Notes: generated by a model not told the origin, from the letters alone. A stretch of DNA of 64,000 nucleotides from Paenibacillus segetis (GCF_014639155.1 NZ_BMFT01000001.1:806001-870000), one strand, 5' to 3'. Numbered from the stretch's first letter, positions 26,720-36,074 are shown. A program made the numbers and translations.

Positions 26720-28843
26720 ATGATGCAAATCAAGGTAGAGGAAAAAACAAAAATCATTCAGATATTCATCGGTTTGACGGTTATGCTATGTGTCATCCAA
26801 CTCTCTGCTTCTACAGATTTGCTACCCATTAGCGGGAATGTGCTGCGGGCAATGCACCTATTAGCTGGTTTTTCATGTGCGGCTATGTCCTTCGCTATAT
26901 TCACCCAAGGATGGATTTTATTCACGGATAAACTTTCGAGACAACGACTGTATTCCGCCGTTTTATTTTCTATTTTGGGGATTTTGGACATATTCCATAT
27001 TGCGGCTTTTAGTAGTTTTAATTTTTTTGGCTTTGAACCGAACCTTAATTTATCAATTTGGTTCCTTATGCTCTCTCATGGGCTTGGGGCCATAGGAATG
27101 CTATTCATTTTTAGCTTTGGAGATCGACAGGTATCGGGAAGACATAAGCTGGGTGTTTTTGCGGGAACCGTGCTTTTCAGTCTCGGTGGAATCATTCTTT
27201 TATACATATATCAGGGGCAACTTCCAAGCTTATTGAGAGTGCCTGGTTTTGGAATTGGAGAACAAATCGCAATGATTGGCATTCCATTTCTGTATGGCTT
27301 GGCTATTTTTGCAATTTTATATCGTCATCGTAAAGAACGTTCATCTGCTGCTCTGACGGTTATCACGGCACTTATGTTTATGATGATGGGACATTATTTA
27401 CTAACGGTGGTTGATCCTTTAGGGACGGGATTGGCACATGCTGCAGGCGAATGGTTTATGGGGTTGTCCTACTATTTTGTTCTGAGTGGTGTTTATAAGT
27501 TAACCATCGAGGAGCCTTATCGGGGGCAACTATTAATTGAAACTCAAATGAAGCATATGGCATATCATGACGATTTGACAGGTCTTCCTAATTTGCGTCG
27601 TATGAAAGAATGTTTGGGAGAGTGCTTGAACTCATTAAGTCCTTCAACAGGTCAGATCGGTGTTGTTGTTATTAATATTAACCGGTTCAAGGCAATTAAC
27701 GATTCTCTGGGGTACAGTGCAGGTGACAAGTTGCTCACGGAAGTGGGAGAGCGGCTTACGGCACTTTGCTTACCTACAGAAACTGTATTTCGCATGGGAG
27801 AAGACGAGTTTGCTGTCGTTATGCCTGGATTTAGCAATATCGAAGCGGCAGAGTCAAGAGCGAAACAACTTCTGGCTTCTGTTGATCCTGCGGTCTTGAT
27901 CGATAAGACGGAGTATCATATATCCCTTAGTATGGGGTTGTCTGTGTACCCTGAGGATGGGGTTACAGTAGATGAGATGATTCAATATGCTGACATGGCT
28001 GTACATAGTGCTAAAGAACTTGGGTTGGATTTTATGCGGTATACTCCAGCTATGAAAATTAGAACTCAATCTAGAGTGGAACTAGAGAATGATATGCGAA
28101 AAGGCTTGGACCGGGGAGAGTTCTTCCTAGAGTTTCAACCGCAAGTGAGCCTTGATTCTGAACGAACCGTTGGTATGGAGGCGTTGGTCAGATGGAATCA
28201 CCCTAAGCGGGGCTTACTTCCTCCTGGAGAGTTTATACCGCTAGCAGAAGAAAGTGGCTTGATCGTTCCATTAGGTGAATGGGTGTTGAAAACGGCATGT
28301 CAATACAATAAGCAATGGCAGCTCGAAGGGTATGAGCCTATATGTATTTCTGTTAATTTATCGATGCGTCAGTTCCGACAATATAATCTGGCTGATCGGG
28401 TTGATGCAATCCTTAAGGAAGTTGGCTTGGAGGCGCGTTACTTAGAGCTTGAAATTACGGAAACGATGACATTTGATATTGATACGGCATTTGAACAACT
28501 GCATAGTTTGAAGCGACTTGGCGTACATATTAGTATCGATGACTTCGGAACAGGTTATAGCTCGCTATATTACTTAAAAAGTTTGCCGATTGATCGGCTC
28601 AAAATTGACCGTTCTTTCGTGAAAGAGGTTATGTTGGACGGGAATGATGCAGCTATTGTGTCTACGATAACTACGATGGCGCGTCATTTGAAGCTGAAGG
28701 TAACGGCTGAAGGCGTGGAGAGTAAGGAGCAACTTGAATTTCTAAAACTCCAGAACTGTCACGAAGGTCAAGGTTATTTATTTAGTAAACCTGTACCTGC
28801 TGGGATCTTTGAATCGCAGTTTCTTACACGACTGGTAAGCTGA
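26720..28843 (+). CDS. Membrane GGDEF-EAL protein (cyclic-di-GMP turnover)
   Basis: 707 residues. The N-terminal 270 or so contain about seven or eight helices resembling a MASE-type sensor, followed by GGDEF (about 285-440) and EAL (about 455-700). The cyclase signature reads GEDEF (360-364) instead of GGDEF, so cyclase activity may be reduced or regulatory. The phosphodiesterase motifs look intact: E487-A-L, IDDFGTGYSS and LKIDRSFV. Net c-di-GMP hydrolysis is the best guess. GGGGGA ribosome binding site before two ATGs. Confidence 0.92.
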   Translation: MMQIKVEEKTKIIQIFIGLTVMLCVIQLSASTDLLPISGNVLRAMHLLAGFSCAAMSFAIFTQGWILFTDKLSRQRLYSAVLFSILGILDIFHIAAFSSFNFFGFEPNLNLSIWFLMLSHGLGAIGMLFIFSFGDRQVSGRHKLGVFAGTVLFSLGGIILLYIYQGQLPSLLRVPGFGIGEQIAMIGIPFLYGLAIFAILYRHRKERSSAALTVITALMFMMMGHYLLTVVDPLGTGLAHAAGEWFMGLSYYFVLSGVYKLTIEEPYRGQLLIETQMKHMAYHDDLTGLPNLRRMKECLGECLNSLSPSTGQIGVVVININRFKAINDSLGYSAGDKLLTEVGERLTALCLPTETVFRMGEDEFAVVMPGFSNIEAAESRAKQLLASVDPAVLIDKTEYHISLSMGLSVYPEDGVTVDEMIQYADMAVHSAKELGLDFMRYTPAMKIRTQSRVELENDMRKGLDRGEFFLEFQPQVSLDSERTVGMEALVRWNHPKRGLLPPGEFIPLAEESGLIVPLGEWVLKTACQYNKQWQLEGYEPICISVNLSMRQFRQYNLADRVDAILKEVGLEARYLELEITETMTFDIDTAFEQLHSLKRLGVHISIDDFGTGYSSLYYLKSLPIDRLKIDRSFVKEVMLDGNDAAIVSTITTMARHLKLKVTAEGVESKEQLEFLKLQNCHEGQGYLFSKPVPAGIFESQFLTRLVS

Positions 28844-28882
28844 TGTTGAGTAGGGTTAAGGAAAAATTTTTGAAAAAAAGTG

Positions 28883-28911
28883 TTGCAATGACTCTTGAAA
28901 AATGATATATT
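28883..28911 (+). promoter_or_regulatory. Promoter of the tRNA pair
   Basis: TTGCAA (28883-28888), 17-base spacer, TATATT (28906-28911), about 43 bases before tRNA-Pro. Confidence 0.7.
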
Positions 28912-28953
28912 ATTTCTTGTCTTCACTTGAGAATTTCTTCTCAGCGAAGCCTT

Positions 28954-29030
28954 CGGGACGTAGCTCAGCTTGGTAGAGCACCTGGTTTGGGACCAGGGGG
29001 TCGCATGTTCAAATCGTGTCGTCCCGACCA
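28954..29030 (+). tRNA. tRNA-Pro (UGG)
   Basis: 77 bases including an encoded CCA. The acceptor stem CGGGACG / CGTCCCG, D-arm, anticodon stem CCTGG/CCAGG with loop TTTGGGA, and T-loop GTTCAAATC are all present. Confidence 0.97.
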
Positions 29031-29105
29031 TTATTCTTTGATGTTGGCACCGCGAAAGTAATCGGCATTATCAGCGGAGCTTATCGTCACTTTTGTGGGT
29101 ATTTT

Positions 29106-29176
29106 GCGGGTGTAGTTCAATGGTAGAACTTCAGCCTTCCAAGCTGATAGCGTGGGTTCGATTCCCATCACCCGCT
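29106..29176 (+). tRNA. tRNA-Gly (UCC)
   Basis: 71 bases. Acceptor GCGGGTG / CACCCGC, anticodon stem TCAGC/GCTGA with loop CTTCCAA, T-loop GTTCGATTC. CCA is not encoded. It shares a transcript with tRNA-Pro and ends at the terminator just downstream. Confidence 0.96.
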
Positions 29177-29188
29177 TATAATGCATGA

Positions 29189-29221
29189 AGAGAACCTTGT
29201 GATACAAGGTTCTCTTTTTTT
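29189..29221 (+). terminator. Terminator after the tRNA genes
   Basis: 11-bp perfect stem AGAGAACCTTG / CAAGGTTCTCT with T-run. Confidence 0.92.
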
Positions 29222-29273
29222 TGCAACTTTTGAATCGAACGATCCTTTGCATTTAGAGCGCTAAGCTAGCGAA

Positions 29274-29303
29274 GCCCCAGACTAGGTCATAGCCTGGGGT
29301 TTC
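29274..29303 (-). terminator. Terminator for ywbE
   Basis: GCCCCAG / CTGGGGT hairpin just downstream of the leftward ywbE stop; can act on either strand. Confidence 0.7.
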
Positions 29304-29309
29304 ATTTTA

Positions 29310-29504
29310 TTATCCATGTATCAGCTTTACTCGGCCTACCTGACCGTCTTGAAGCCGGACTTTAATCCCGTGAGGATGGTTTGGTGAATTAGTGAGAATA
29401 TCTTTAACCACTCCTCTCGTTAATTGCCCGGTGCGTTGATCTTTCTTTAGAACGATGTCAACGGTGATGCCTGGTGTGATGTTCTTGCGTTCAGTACCGT
29501 TCAT
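29310..29504 (-). CDS. ywbE: YwbE family protein
   Basis: 64 residues, nearly identical in layout to Bacillus subtilis YwbE: PGITVDIVLKKDQRTGQL, LTNSPNHPHGIKVRLQDG and GRVKLI. A small KOW-like fold of unknown function. The frame reaches 29522, but that first ATG is part of the GAGGAG ribosome binding site, so the start is the ATG ending at 29504. Confidence 0.88.
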   Translation of the reverse strand: MNGTERKNITPGITVDIVLKKDQRTGQLTRGVVKDILTNSPNHPHGIKVRLQDGQVGRVKLIHG

Positions 29505-29581
29505 TTCTACCCAACTCCTCATTAATTCTTAAGTAACAATAAAGATACCACAATCAAGATGATATACAAATAAACGTCTAC

Positions 29582-29610
29582 TTGCCATTAAGTGCAACTT
29601 TTCATATAAT
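29582..29610 (+). promoter_or_regulatory. Sigma-A promoter of pheST
   Basis: TTGCCA (29582-29587), 17-base spacer, TATAAT (29605-29610). Confidence 0.8.
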
Positions 29611-29639
29611 AACAGATAAGTCAAGTTAACTAACAAATG

Positions 29640-29946
29640 CATTGATGGAGAAGAGTAAGCAGAATCCTCCTTACAGGAAGGGGACGCCAATGATTGAGAG
29701 CGTCTCTATGGAAATCAGGCTGCTGAAGTTCACTCCGGAGCAGTTTCTTGAACTCCAAATTTGTCTGTTAAGATAAATGTGGTACAGTAGGGAATACCGG
29801 TCACGATCCGTTACATCGTTAAAGTGAGAGTTTGCGCATGATGTTGCCCAGAGGTAAATGCCTTGGGGGGGCCTTATTGTGTACTCTAACAAGGGTGGTA
29901 CCACGGTCTTTTCGTCCCTTTATGGGAGAGAAAGGCCTTTTTTTGT
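29640..29946 (+). ncRNA. T-box leader, phenylalanine specifier (UUC)
   Basis: Specifier TTC at 29729-29731 in GAAGTTCACTCCGGAGC. T-box AGGGTGGTACCACGG at about 29892-29906, followed by the terminator 29905-29946 (paired around TCGTCCCTTTATGGGAGA, with a long T-run). It controls pheS-pheT through uncharged tRNA-Phe. Confidence 0.93.
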
Positions 29947-30019
29947 TGTTTTAATTCAAGTGCTGTTCAAAAAAAGTCATTTTTAAGAAACGAAGCAACC
30001 TTTAAAGGAGGATTTATCC

Positions 30020-31054
30020 ATGAAAGAACGTTTGATAGCACTCAAACAGGAAGCGGTGGCGCAGCTCGGTAAAGTAGCTGATGCAGCCCACTTGAACGAT
30101 CTTCGAGTTAAATATTTAGGTAAGAAAGGCCCTTTGACTGAAATACTACGTGGTATGGGATCGCTTAGTGCTGAGGAACGCCCAGTAATCGGTCAAGTTG
30201 CAAATGAGGTTCGTGGCGCAATTGAGTCGTTAATCGAAGAAAAACAAGAACATTTCCAACGTCAAGAAACAGAACAACGGCTAGCAGCTGAGAAAGTCGA
30301 TGTTACATTGCCAGGTCGTCCGTTGAAACAGGGTGGCATACACCCGTTGAACCAGGTTATTCAAGATATTGAGGACATTTTTATCGGTATGGGATATCGT
30401 ATCGCTGAAGGTCCAGAAGTGGAAACCGACTATTACAACTTTGAAGCACTAAATCTACCCAAGAATCACCCGGCACGGGATATGCAGGATTCTTTTTATC
30501 TAACGGATGATTTGCTTATGCGTACACAGACTTCCCCGGTACAAGTAAGGACGATGGAAGCTATGAAGGGTGAGGTTCCAGTAAAAGTAATTTGTCCAGG
30601 TAGAGTGTATCGTCGGGATGATGATGATGCGACTCACTCATTCCAATTCCATCAAATCGAAGGTATCGTGATTGGTCCTCGAATTCGGATGAGCGATCTT
30701 AAAGGTACATTGCTGCAGTTCACTCGTGAAATGTTTGGGCCTAATACACAGATTCGCTTGCGTCCAAGCTTCTTTCCATTCACAGAGCCTAGTGTGGAAG
30801 TAGACGTAACTTGCATGAAATGCGGTGGACAAGGTTGTCGGGTTTGTAAAAATTCAGGTTGGCTTGAGATTCTCGGTAGCGGAATGATTCATCCACGCGT
30901 ACTTGAAATGAGCGGTTATGATCCGGAAAAATATAGCGGATTCGCATTCGGTATGGGTGTCGAGCGGATTGCGATGCTGAAATATGGTGTAGACGATATT
31001 CGCCATTTCTTTAGCAACGATCTACGTTTCTTAAGTCAGTTTGCATCACATTAA
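30020..31054 (+). CDS. pheS: Phenylalanyl-tRNA synthetase alpha subunit
   Basis: 344 residues. Catalytic subunit of the alpha2-beta2 class II enzyme. It has the N-terminal coiled-coil, motif 2 [21 protein letters not shown]-type segment (about 195-215) and motif 3 [25 protein letters not shown] ribosome binding site after the T-box leader; 26 bases before pheT. Confidence 0.98.
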   Translation: MKERLIALKQEAVAQLGKVADAAHLNDLRVKYLGKKGPLTEILRGMGSLSAEERPVIGQVANEVRGAIESLIEEKQEHFQRQETEQRLAAEKVDVTLPGRPLKQGGIHPLNQVIQDIEDIFIGMGYRIAEGPEVETDYYNFEALNLPKNHPARDMQDSFYLTDDLLMRTQTSPVQVRTMEAMKGEVPVKVICPGRVYRRDDDDATHSFQFHQIEGIVIGPRIRMSDLKGTLLQFTREMFGPNTQIRLRPSFFPFTEPSVEVDVTCMKCGGQGCRVCKNSGWLEILGSGMIHPRVLEMSGYDPEKYSGFAFGMGVERIAMLKYGVDDIRHFFSNDLRFLSQFASH

Positions 31055-31080
31055 TTTCTGAAGAGGGAAGGGAACCTAAG

Positions 31081-33528
31081 ATGAAAGTATCAACCGAATG
31101 GTTGTCAGATTATATTAGTCTAGATGGAGTAGACATCGAGCAGTTAGGAGAGCAAATTACCCGCTCAGGGATTGAGATCGATTCAATTGAGAACCGAAAT
31201 CTTGGTGTCACGAATGTGGTAGTTGGATACGTGAAAAGTAAGGAAAAGCATCCTGATGCTGACAAGCTTAACGTTTGTATTATCGACGCTGGAGTGGGTG
31301 AAGACCTACAAATCGTTTGTGGTGCTAAAAATATTGATGCGGGACAAAAGGTACCTGTTGCCCTTGTCGGAGCCAAACTACCCGATGGTCTAGAAATCAA
31401 AAAGGCGAAGTTGCGTGGCGTCGTATCACAAGGTATGATCTGTTCTGCTAAAGAGCTCGGCATGAATATCAAGTTGCTTCCAAAAGAGCAGCAAGAAGGT
31501 ATCCTCGTACTCCCAGAAAACACAGAGATCGGCACACCGATAACCAAAGTACTCGGACTGGACGACAAAGTGATGGATTTCGATCTGACACCTAACCGTT
31601 CGGACTGCTTAAGTATGATTGGAGCTGCATATGAGGTTGGTGCCATTTTAGGTAAAGAGGTTATGTTGCCGAAGGCAAACCTAATTGAAGTTACGGAGCA
31701 TGCTGCAAAAGAATCTATCTCTGTGAAAATCGATGATCCGGATTTGTGTAGCCATTACGCCGTACGGTACATCTCAGAAGTGAAAATTGGCCCTTCGCCA
31801 CTTTGGATGCAGAATCGTCTTATGGCAGCTGGCGTTCGTCCAATTAACAATATTGTTGATATTACCAACTACGTTATGTTGGAATACGGACAACCGCTTC
31901 ATGCGTTTGACGCTGATGTAATTGCAGGTGGATCAATTGGTGTAAGAAGAGCAGTAGAAGGCGAAAAGCTGGTTACCCTGGACGGACAGGAGCGTAGTCT
32001 CACAGCGGGTGCCCTCTTGATCGTGGATGGTCTGAACAAACCGGTAGGTTTGGCTGGGGTTATGGGTGGACTTGACTCTGAGGTAACGGAGAAAACCGTT
32101 AATATTGTGATGGAGTCGGCCAAATTTGACGGGGGTTCAGTACGTAAAACATCTCGCCAATTGGGTCTTCGTTCGGAAGCTTCGCAACGTTTCGAGAAAG
32201 AAGTGGACCCTAGCGCTGTTATTCCAGCATTAGACCGGGCGGCTGCTCTCATGGCCCTTTATGCGGGCGGGACAGTTCATCAAGGTGTGGTGGAGTCGAT
32301 CCTTTCTCAGCCAGAAGAAAGAGTGATCCATCTATCGGTTAACAAATTGAATGATTACTTGGGGACTGATATTTCTGCACTCGAAATCAAGGTGATCTTG
32401 TCACGTTTGCATTTTGAACATGGTGATCTGGATAACGATGTGTTAAACGTTTCTGTGCCTACACGTCGTGGTGACATTACGCGTGATGTAGATCTTATAG
32501 AGGAAATAGCTCGCTTGTATGGCTATGATAATATTCCGGTAACGGCTATTGAAGGGCCTACAACAGCTGGAGGATATACGAAGCCTCAGGCGATTCGCCG
32601 TGCACTGCGTGGGTTACTGTCTCATGGAGGCCTGCAAGAAGCAATGGGTTACTCCTTCATTCGCGAAGGAGCAGGACGCGTGTTCCCGCTACTTGGTAAA
32701 GATGGACATGAAGTAAAATTAGCTATGCCGATGAGTGAGGACCGTAGTGTACTGCGGAGCAGCCTATTACCAGGATTAATTGATATAGCTGCATACAATC
32801 GGAATCGCAAAGAGGACAATGTGGCACTATTCGAAATCGGAAGTGTGTTCCAATCCGATGAAAAAGACCTAACGAAACAGCCACAGGAGTCGCCAGTGTT
32901 GGGCTTACTGCTTACTGGTGAACGTGGAGAGAAACGTTGGAACATACCAGCAGAGAAAGTAGATTTCTATGATTTGAAGGGTGCAGTAGAAAGCGTATTT
33001 GCTTATCTCGGAATGGCTGACATGGTTACTTATGAAGCTAATAAACCACAAGGCTTCCATCCTGGTCGATCAGCATCTATCTATCTGAATACTTCCGGGG
33101 GGAAAGAATGGATTGGCACATTGGGTCAGATTCATCCGGAACTCCAACGTGAGAAGGATTTAGAAGATACGTATGTAGCGGAAATATTGCTGACACCTGT
33201 ATATCAGCATGCTGGCGAACGTGTTGTATATCGTGATTTACCACGCTTCCCTGCAATGGAAAGAGATATTGCCGTCGTTATTGACAGTGATATTGAAGCT
33301 GAAGCTCTTATTTCGAAGATTAAGCAAACGGCAGGAGAATTGCTTGAATCTGTTAAAGTATTTGACGTATTCACCGGTAGTAAACTTGGAGAAGGTAAGA
33401 AGAGTGTAGCTCTTTCTCTCGTCTATCGTCATAAAGAGCATACATTGACGGATGAGGAGATCTCAGCGGTCCACGAAGAAGTGGTTTCGGCACTTGAACA
33501 AACTTTTGCTGCAGAATTGAGAAAATAG
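31081..33528 (+). CDS. pheT: Phenylalanyl-tRNA synthetase beta subunit
   Basis: 815 residues, full length. Domains in order: EMAP-type tRNA-binding (about 40-150), B3/B4 editing domain (about 210-385), B5 (about 410-480), a catalytic-like core, and the C-terminal FDX-ACB anticodon domain (DLPRFPAMERDIAVV, about 720-812). It removes mischarged Tyr-tRNA and supports the alpha subunit. GAGGGAAGGG ribosome binding site. Confidence 0.98.
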   Translation: MKVSTEWLSDYISLDGVDIEQLGEQITRSGIEIDSIENRNLGVTNVVVGYVKSKEKHPDADKLNVCIIDAGVGEDLQIVCGAKNIDAGQKVPVALVGAKLPDGLEIKKAKLRGVVSQGMICSAKELGMNIKLLPKEQQEGILVLPENTEIGTPITKVLGLDDKVMDFDLTPNRSDCLSMIGAAYEVGAILGKEVMLPKANLIEVTEHAAKESISVKIDDPDLCSHYAVRYISEVKIGPSPLWMQNRLMAAGVRPINNIVDITNYVMLEYGQPLHAFDADVIAGGSIGVRRAVEGEKLVTLDGQERSLTAGALLIVDGLNKPVGLAGVMGGLDSEVTEKTVNIVMESAKFDGGSVRKTSRQLGLRSEASQRFEKEVDPSAVIPALDRAAALMALYAGGTVHQGVVESILSQPEERVIHLSVNKLNDYLGTDISALEIKVILSRLHFEHGDLDNDVLNVSVPTRRGDITRDVDLIEEIARLYGYDNIPVTAIEGPTTAGGYTKPQAIRRALRGLLSHGGLQEAMGYSFIREGAGRVFPLLGKDGHEVKLAMPMSEDRSVLRSSLLPGLIDIAAYNRNRKEDNVALFEIGSVFQSDEKDLTKQPQESPVLGLLLTGERGEKRWNIPAEKVDFYDLKGAVESVFAYLGMADMVTYEANKPQGFHPGRSASIYLNTSGGKEWIGTLGQIHPELQREKDLEDTYVAEILLTPVYQHAGERVVYRDLPRFPAMERDIAVVIDSDIEAEALISKIKQTAGELLESVKVFDVFTGSKLGEGKKSVALSLVYRHKEHTLTDEEISAVHEEVVSALEQTFAAELRK

Positions 33529-33541
33529 CAGGAATTATACG

Positions 33542-33584
33542 AAGTCACATCGAATCAATGTAAAGTATCGATTCGATGTGACTT
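33542..33584 (+). terminator. Strong hairpin after pheT
   Basis: 15-bp perfect stem AAGTCACATCGAATC / GATTCGATGTGACTT. It lacks a clear T-run, so it may be a processing or stability element rather than a full terminator before zapA. Confidence 0.6.
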
Positions 33585-33642
33585 TCGTGCAAGTATAAGG
33601 CATCAAGACACACAACGGAGGACCCGAAGGAGGCACAAATCT

Positions 33643-35466
33643 TTGACTACCCCTGACCGAATTACTGTTAATGTTGAGATCTATGGAACTTCTTATAAAA
33701 TTGTCGGTAGCAGCGCCGAATATATGAATCAAGTTGCCCGCCGTGTGGACGAACACATGCGTGCCATATCCAAAATGTATTCTCATTTGGATACACCACG
33801 TCTTGCGGTATTGGCGGCTGTTCGTATGGCGGAGGAAGCGGTTAAAACCGAACAGATTCGCGGTGAACTTCAGACTGCTCTCCAAGAGAAAGCTGGACTC
33901 ACTCAAGAGATTTCTGTTATCGAAGCATTACACACTAAGCAAGAGAGTATGTACAAAACGCTGCAAGAGGAGCAACATCAGCTAAAGATTGATAATAAAA
34001 TGCTCAGTGAGCAACTCGTAAAGAGTGAGAACACGGCTAAAGAACGAGAAGCTCAGAATCAAAAGATTACGGCTCGAGTGCAAGAATTAGAGCGTCAATT
34101 GTCTGAGCAACGAACTAGTAGTTCGCAACTTCAGTCTAAGCTGGCTTCAGTAGAGCAAGTGGCTATGAAGGAGAAGGGGGAAGTTGAAAGACTCCTACTT
34201 CAAATAAAGAGCTCGCAACAACGTGAGGAAGCGGCTAAAATCAGTGAACAGCGAGCTAAGGATAATCATGCCAAGCTGGAGCAACAGACAAAGGTTATGC
34301 AATCCACGTTACAAGCTGCTGAAGCTGAGACTAAGAAACAGCTGCGCTTAATTCAGGAAGCGAAAGAACGAGAAGATAAACTTCGTGCTGAGGTTGCAAG
34401 TGCACTTCAAAATGAGAAGTCATGGCAGAAATTGGCCGAGAAGCGAAACGAGGAATTGAGTCGACTAGAAATTGGTCTGTTGGAAGCGGCTGATCGTAGT
34501 GAAAAACTAGAAGAACAGTTGCAGCTCGCCAAGCAAGAATTGGATGGTACACGAGAAGGACTTCAAGCTGAGAAAGAAAAGGCTCGGAAGCTTATTTCGG
34601 ATATGGAATTGTTGCGCTCTCAAATGGAACAAGTCACTAGAGAACGTACTCATGCACTTCATACAGTAGAATCAGCAGAAGAAGAAAAATCAAGCTTACA
34701 GGAGGAAGTACAGCGTCTTGGCGAGCGTTTGGCTGAGGCTGAACGCGAGATTCAGGATTATGCTGCATTGGTTGAGGAGCAAGAATCGTCGAAGCAGGAA
34801 GTACAGCGCCTTGGCGAACGTCTGGCTGAAGCTGAACGCGAGATTCAGGATTATGCTGAGCTGGTTGAGGAGCAAGAAGCATCGAAGCAGGAAGTACAAC
34901 GCCTTGGCGAACGTCTGGTTGAAGCTGAACGCGAGATTCAGGATTATGCTGAGCTGGTTGAGGAGCAAGAAGCATCGAAGCAGGAAGTACAACGCCTTGG
35001 CGAACGTCTGGCTGAAGCTGAACGTGAGATTCAGGATTATGCTGCATTGGTTGAGGAGCAAGAGGCATCCAAGCAGGAAGCGGAACGCCGAGAGCTTGAA
35101 TGGCGTGAGCAGTTGGCTTCGGCGGAGCAAGAATTGGTGTCGTGGCGGGAGACAGAGGCTGATCTTCAACGACAATTAAGCCAATGGCAGCAGGAAAGTG
35201 CTGCTGGAGGGGAACAGGTTCTGAATTTGTCGTCTGATTTCAGAGAGCTTGAGGAGAATAAAGCGCAAATTGCGGAGCAGTTGCGTCAGATTTCTGAAAG
35301 CTACGAAATTGTTTCACATGAGTATCGGTTGCTTCAGGTGGAGCGAGAAGTTGAGCGAGAACAGGTTCAGAAGACAGAGCAGGAATTCTCCCGTTTAAAG
35401 GAAGACTACTCCAAGCTTCAGTCTGAATATAACGAGTGGATCGAGTTAATCGAACAAGAGAATTAA
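33643..35466 (+). CDS. zapA: ZapA-domain protein with very long repeat-bearing coiled coil
   Basis: 607 residues from a TTG with an AGGAGG site. Residues about 5-90 are a ZapA domain (RITVNVEIYGTSYKIVGSS, DTPRLAVLAAVRMAEE), which binds and bundles FtsZ at the division site. Everything after about residue 90 is predicted coiled coil rich in Glu, Gln, Lys and Arg. Residues 355-478 hold four near-identical 31-residue repeats starting EVQRLGERL. Usual ZapA is only about 85-110 residues. Its place after pheT matches Bacillus subtilis zapA (yshA). The extension may tether the Z-ring to another structure; that is inference. Confidence 0.88.
   Translation: MTTPDRITVNVEIYGTSYKIVGSSAEYMNQVARRVDEHMRAISKMYSHLDTPRLAVLAAVRMAEEAVKTEQIRGELQTALQEKAGLTQEISVIEALHTKQESMYKTLQEEQHQLKIDNKMLSEQLVKSENTAKEREAQNQKITARVQELERQLSEQRTSSSQLQSKLASVEQVAMKEKGEVERLLLQIKSSQQREEAAKISEQRAKDNHAKLEQQTKVMQSTLQAAEAETKKQLRLIQEAKEREDKLRAEVASALQNEKSWQKLAEKRNEELSRLEIGLLEAADRSEKLEEQLQLAKQELDGTREGLQAEKEKARKLISDMELLRSQMEQVTRERTHALHTVESAEEEKSSLQEEVQRLGERLAEAEREIQDYAALVEEQESSKQEVQRLGERLAEAEREIQDYAELVEEQEASKQEVQRLGERLVEAEREIQDYAELVEEQEASKQEVQRLGERLAEAEREIQDYAALVEEQEASKQEAERRELEWREQLASAEQELVSWRETEADLQRQLSQWQQESAAGGEQVLNLSSDFRELEENKAQIAEQLRQISESYEIVSHEYRLLQVEREVEREQVQKTEQEFSRLKEDYSKLQSEYNEWIELIEQEN
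34705..35076 (+). repeat. Four tandem 93-bp in-frame repeats in zapA
   Basis: Units at 34705-34797, 34798-34890, 34891-34983 and 34984-35076. They differ at few positions (e.g. Ala/Glu at unit position 21, Ala/Val at 10). Each encodes 31 residues, 28+3, so the heptad phase shifts by three per unit. Confidence 0.95.
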
Positions 35467-35490
35467 TCTGTTTCGGTTGTGATTAACGTA

Positions 35491-35521
35491 CAAGAGCCCC
35501 CGGAAAAACTGGGGGCTCTTG
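35491..35521. terminator. Bidirectional terminator after zapA
   Basis: 11-bp perfect stem CAAGAGCCCCC / GGGGGCTCTTG between convergent genes. Confidence 0.9.
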
Positions 35522-35534
35522 TATATGTTTATTG

Positions 35535-35909
35535 CTAATCAACGATGATTTTGGCGGTCATGGTACCATGACCAGTGCCACACATAATCGCACAGGACAT
35601 TTCGTATTCACCGGATTTTGTGGGCACAATGACCTTGGAATCGTTCTTTCCATCCAATTGCACCTTTAACCCTGGAATGAGTATCCCGTGATTGCCTTCA
35701 TCATTCTTAAATGTGATTTTTACGGGAACGTCTTTCTTCAGATGGTACTCATTCTGATCAAATTGGTAATTAGTTGCGGTTATAACCAGTTCTGTTTCTG
35801 GTACGATCTTATTTTCCTCTGCATTATTGTTTGACTCAGTTCCACTACTACATGCGGAAATGGCAAGCAAAAAAGTCAATGTGAGCATAAAAGCAAGTAT
35901 TTTTTTCAT
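35535..35909 (-). CDS. Cupredoxin lipoprotein with complete CuA motif
   Basis: 124 residues. Lipoprotein signal with lipobox ending at C20 (LAISAC). The cupredoxin domain carries H74, C106-x3-C110, H114 and M117 (CAIMCGTGHGTM), the ligand set of the binuclear CuA site of cytochrome oxidase subunit II. No transmembrane hairpin or other oxidase genes are present, so it is a free-standing, membrane-anchored CuA domain. It could pass electrons to an oxidase or handle copper. GGAG ribosome binding site; stands alone between opposite-strand genes. Confidence 0.85.
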   Translation of the reverse strand: MKKILAFMLTLTFLLAISACSSGTESNNNAEENKIVPETELVITATNYQFDQNEYHLKKDVPVKITFKNDEGNHGILIPGLKVQLDGKNDSKVIVPTKSGEYEMSCAIMCGTGHGTMTAKIIVD

Positions 35910-36040
35910 GTTTTCTCCTATGAAATTAAAATTTCGATGACAATTACATGAAAATCATAACTCAATTGGAGAATACTTGAAAGCTAAGGGTATGAAGAAT
36001 TAATGACATTTTTAGTGTATGTCTTATTTTTTACAGCAAA

Positions 36041-36074
36041 AGAACTCCTTGCCCGCCTGAGAACAAGGAGTTCT
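36041..36074 (-). terminator. Terminator-like hairpin after the holin-like gene
   Basis: 11-bp perfect stem AGAACTCCTTG / CAAGGAGTTCT just downstream of the leftward gene; the T-run is weak. Confidence 0.65.

Noticed and set aside
29031-29105. Third tRNA between tRNA-Pro and tRNA-Gly
   Set aside because: No cloverleaf can be formed and no T-loop GTTCRA motif occurs.
31110-31646. 178-codon open frame on the minus strand inside pheT
   Set aside because: Antisense shadow of a highly conserved synthetase gene; no ribosome binding site and a Ser/Pro/Thr-rich low-quality translation.
34637-35175. Long minus-strand frames across the zapA repeats
   Set aside because: They arise from the repeat composition of zapA in reverse; the translations are repetitive and have no start signals.
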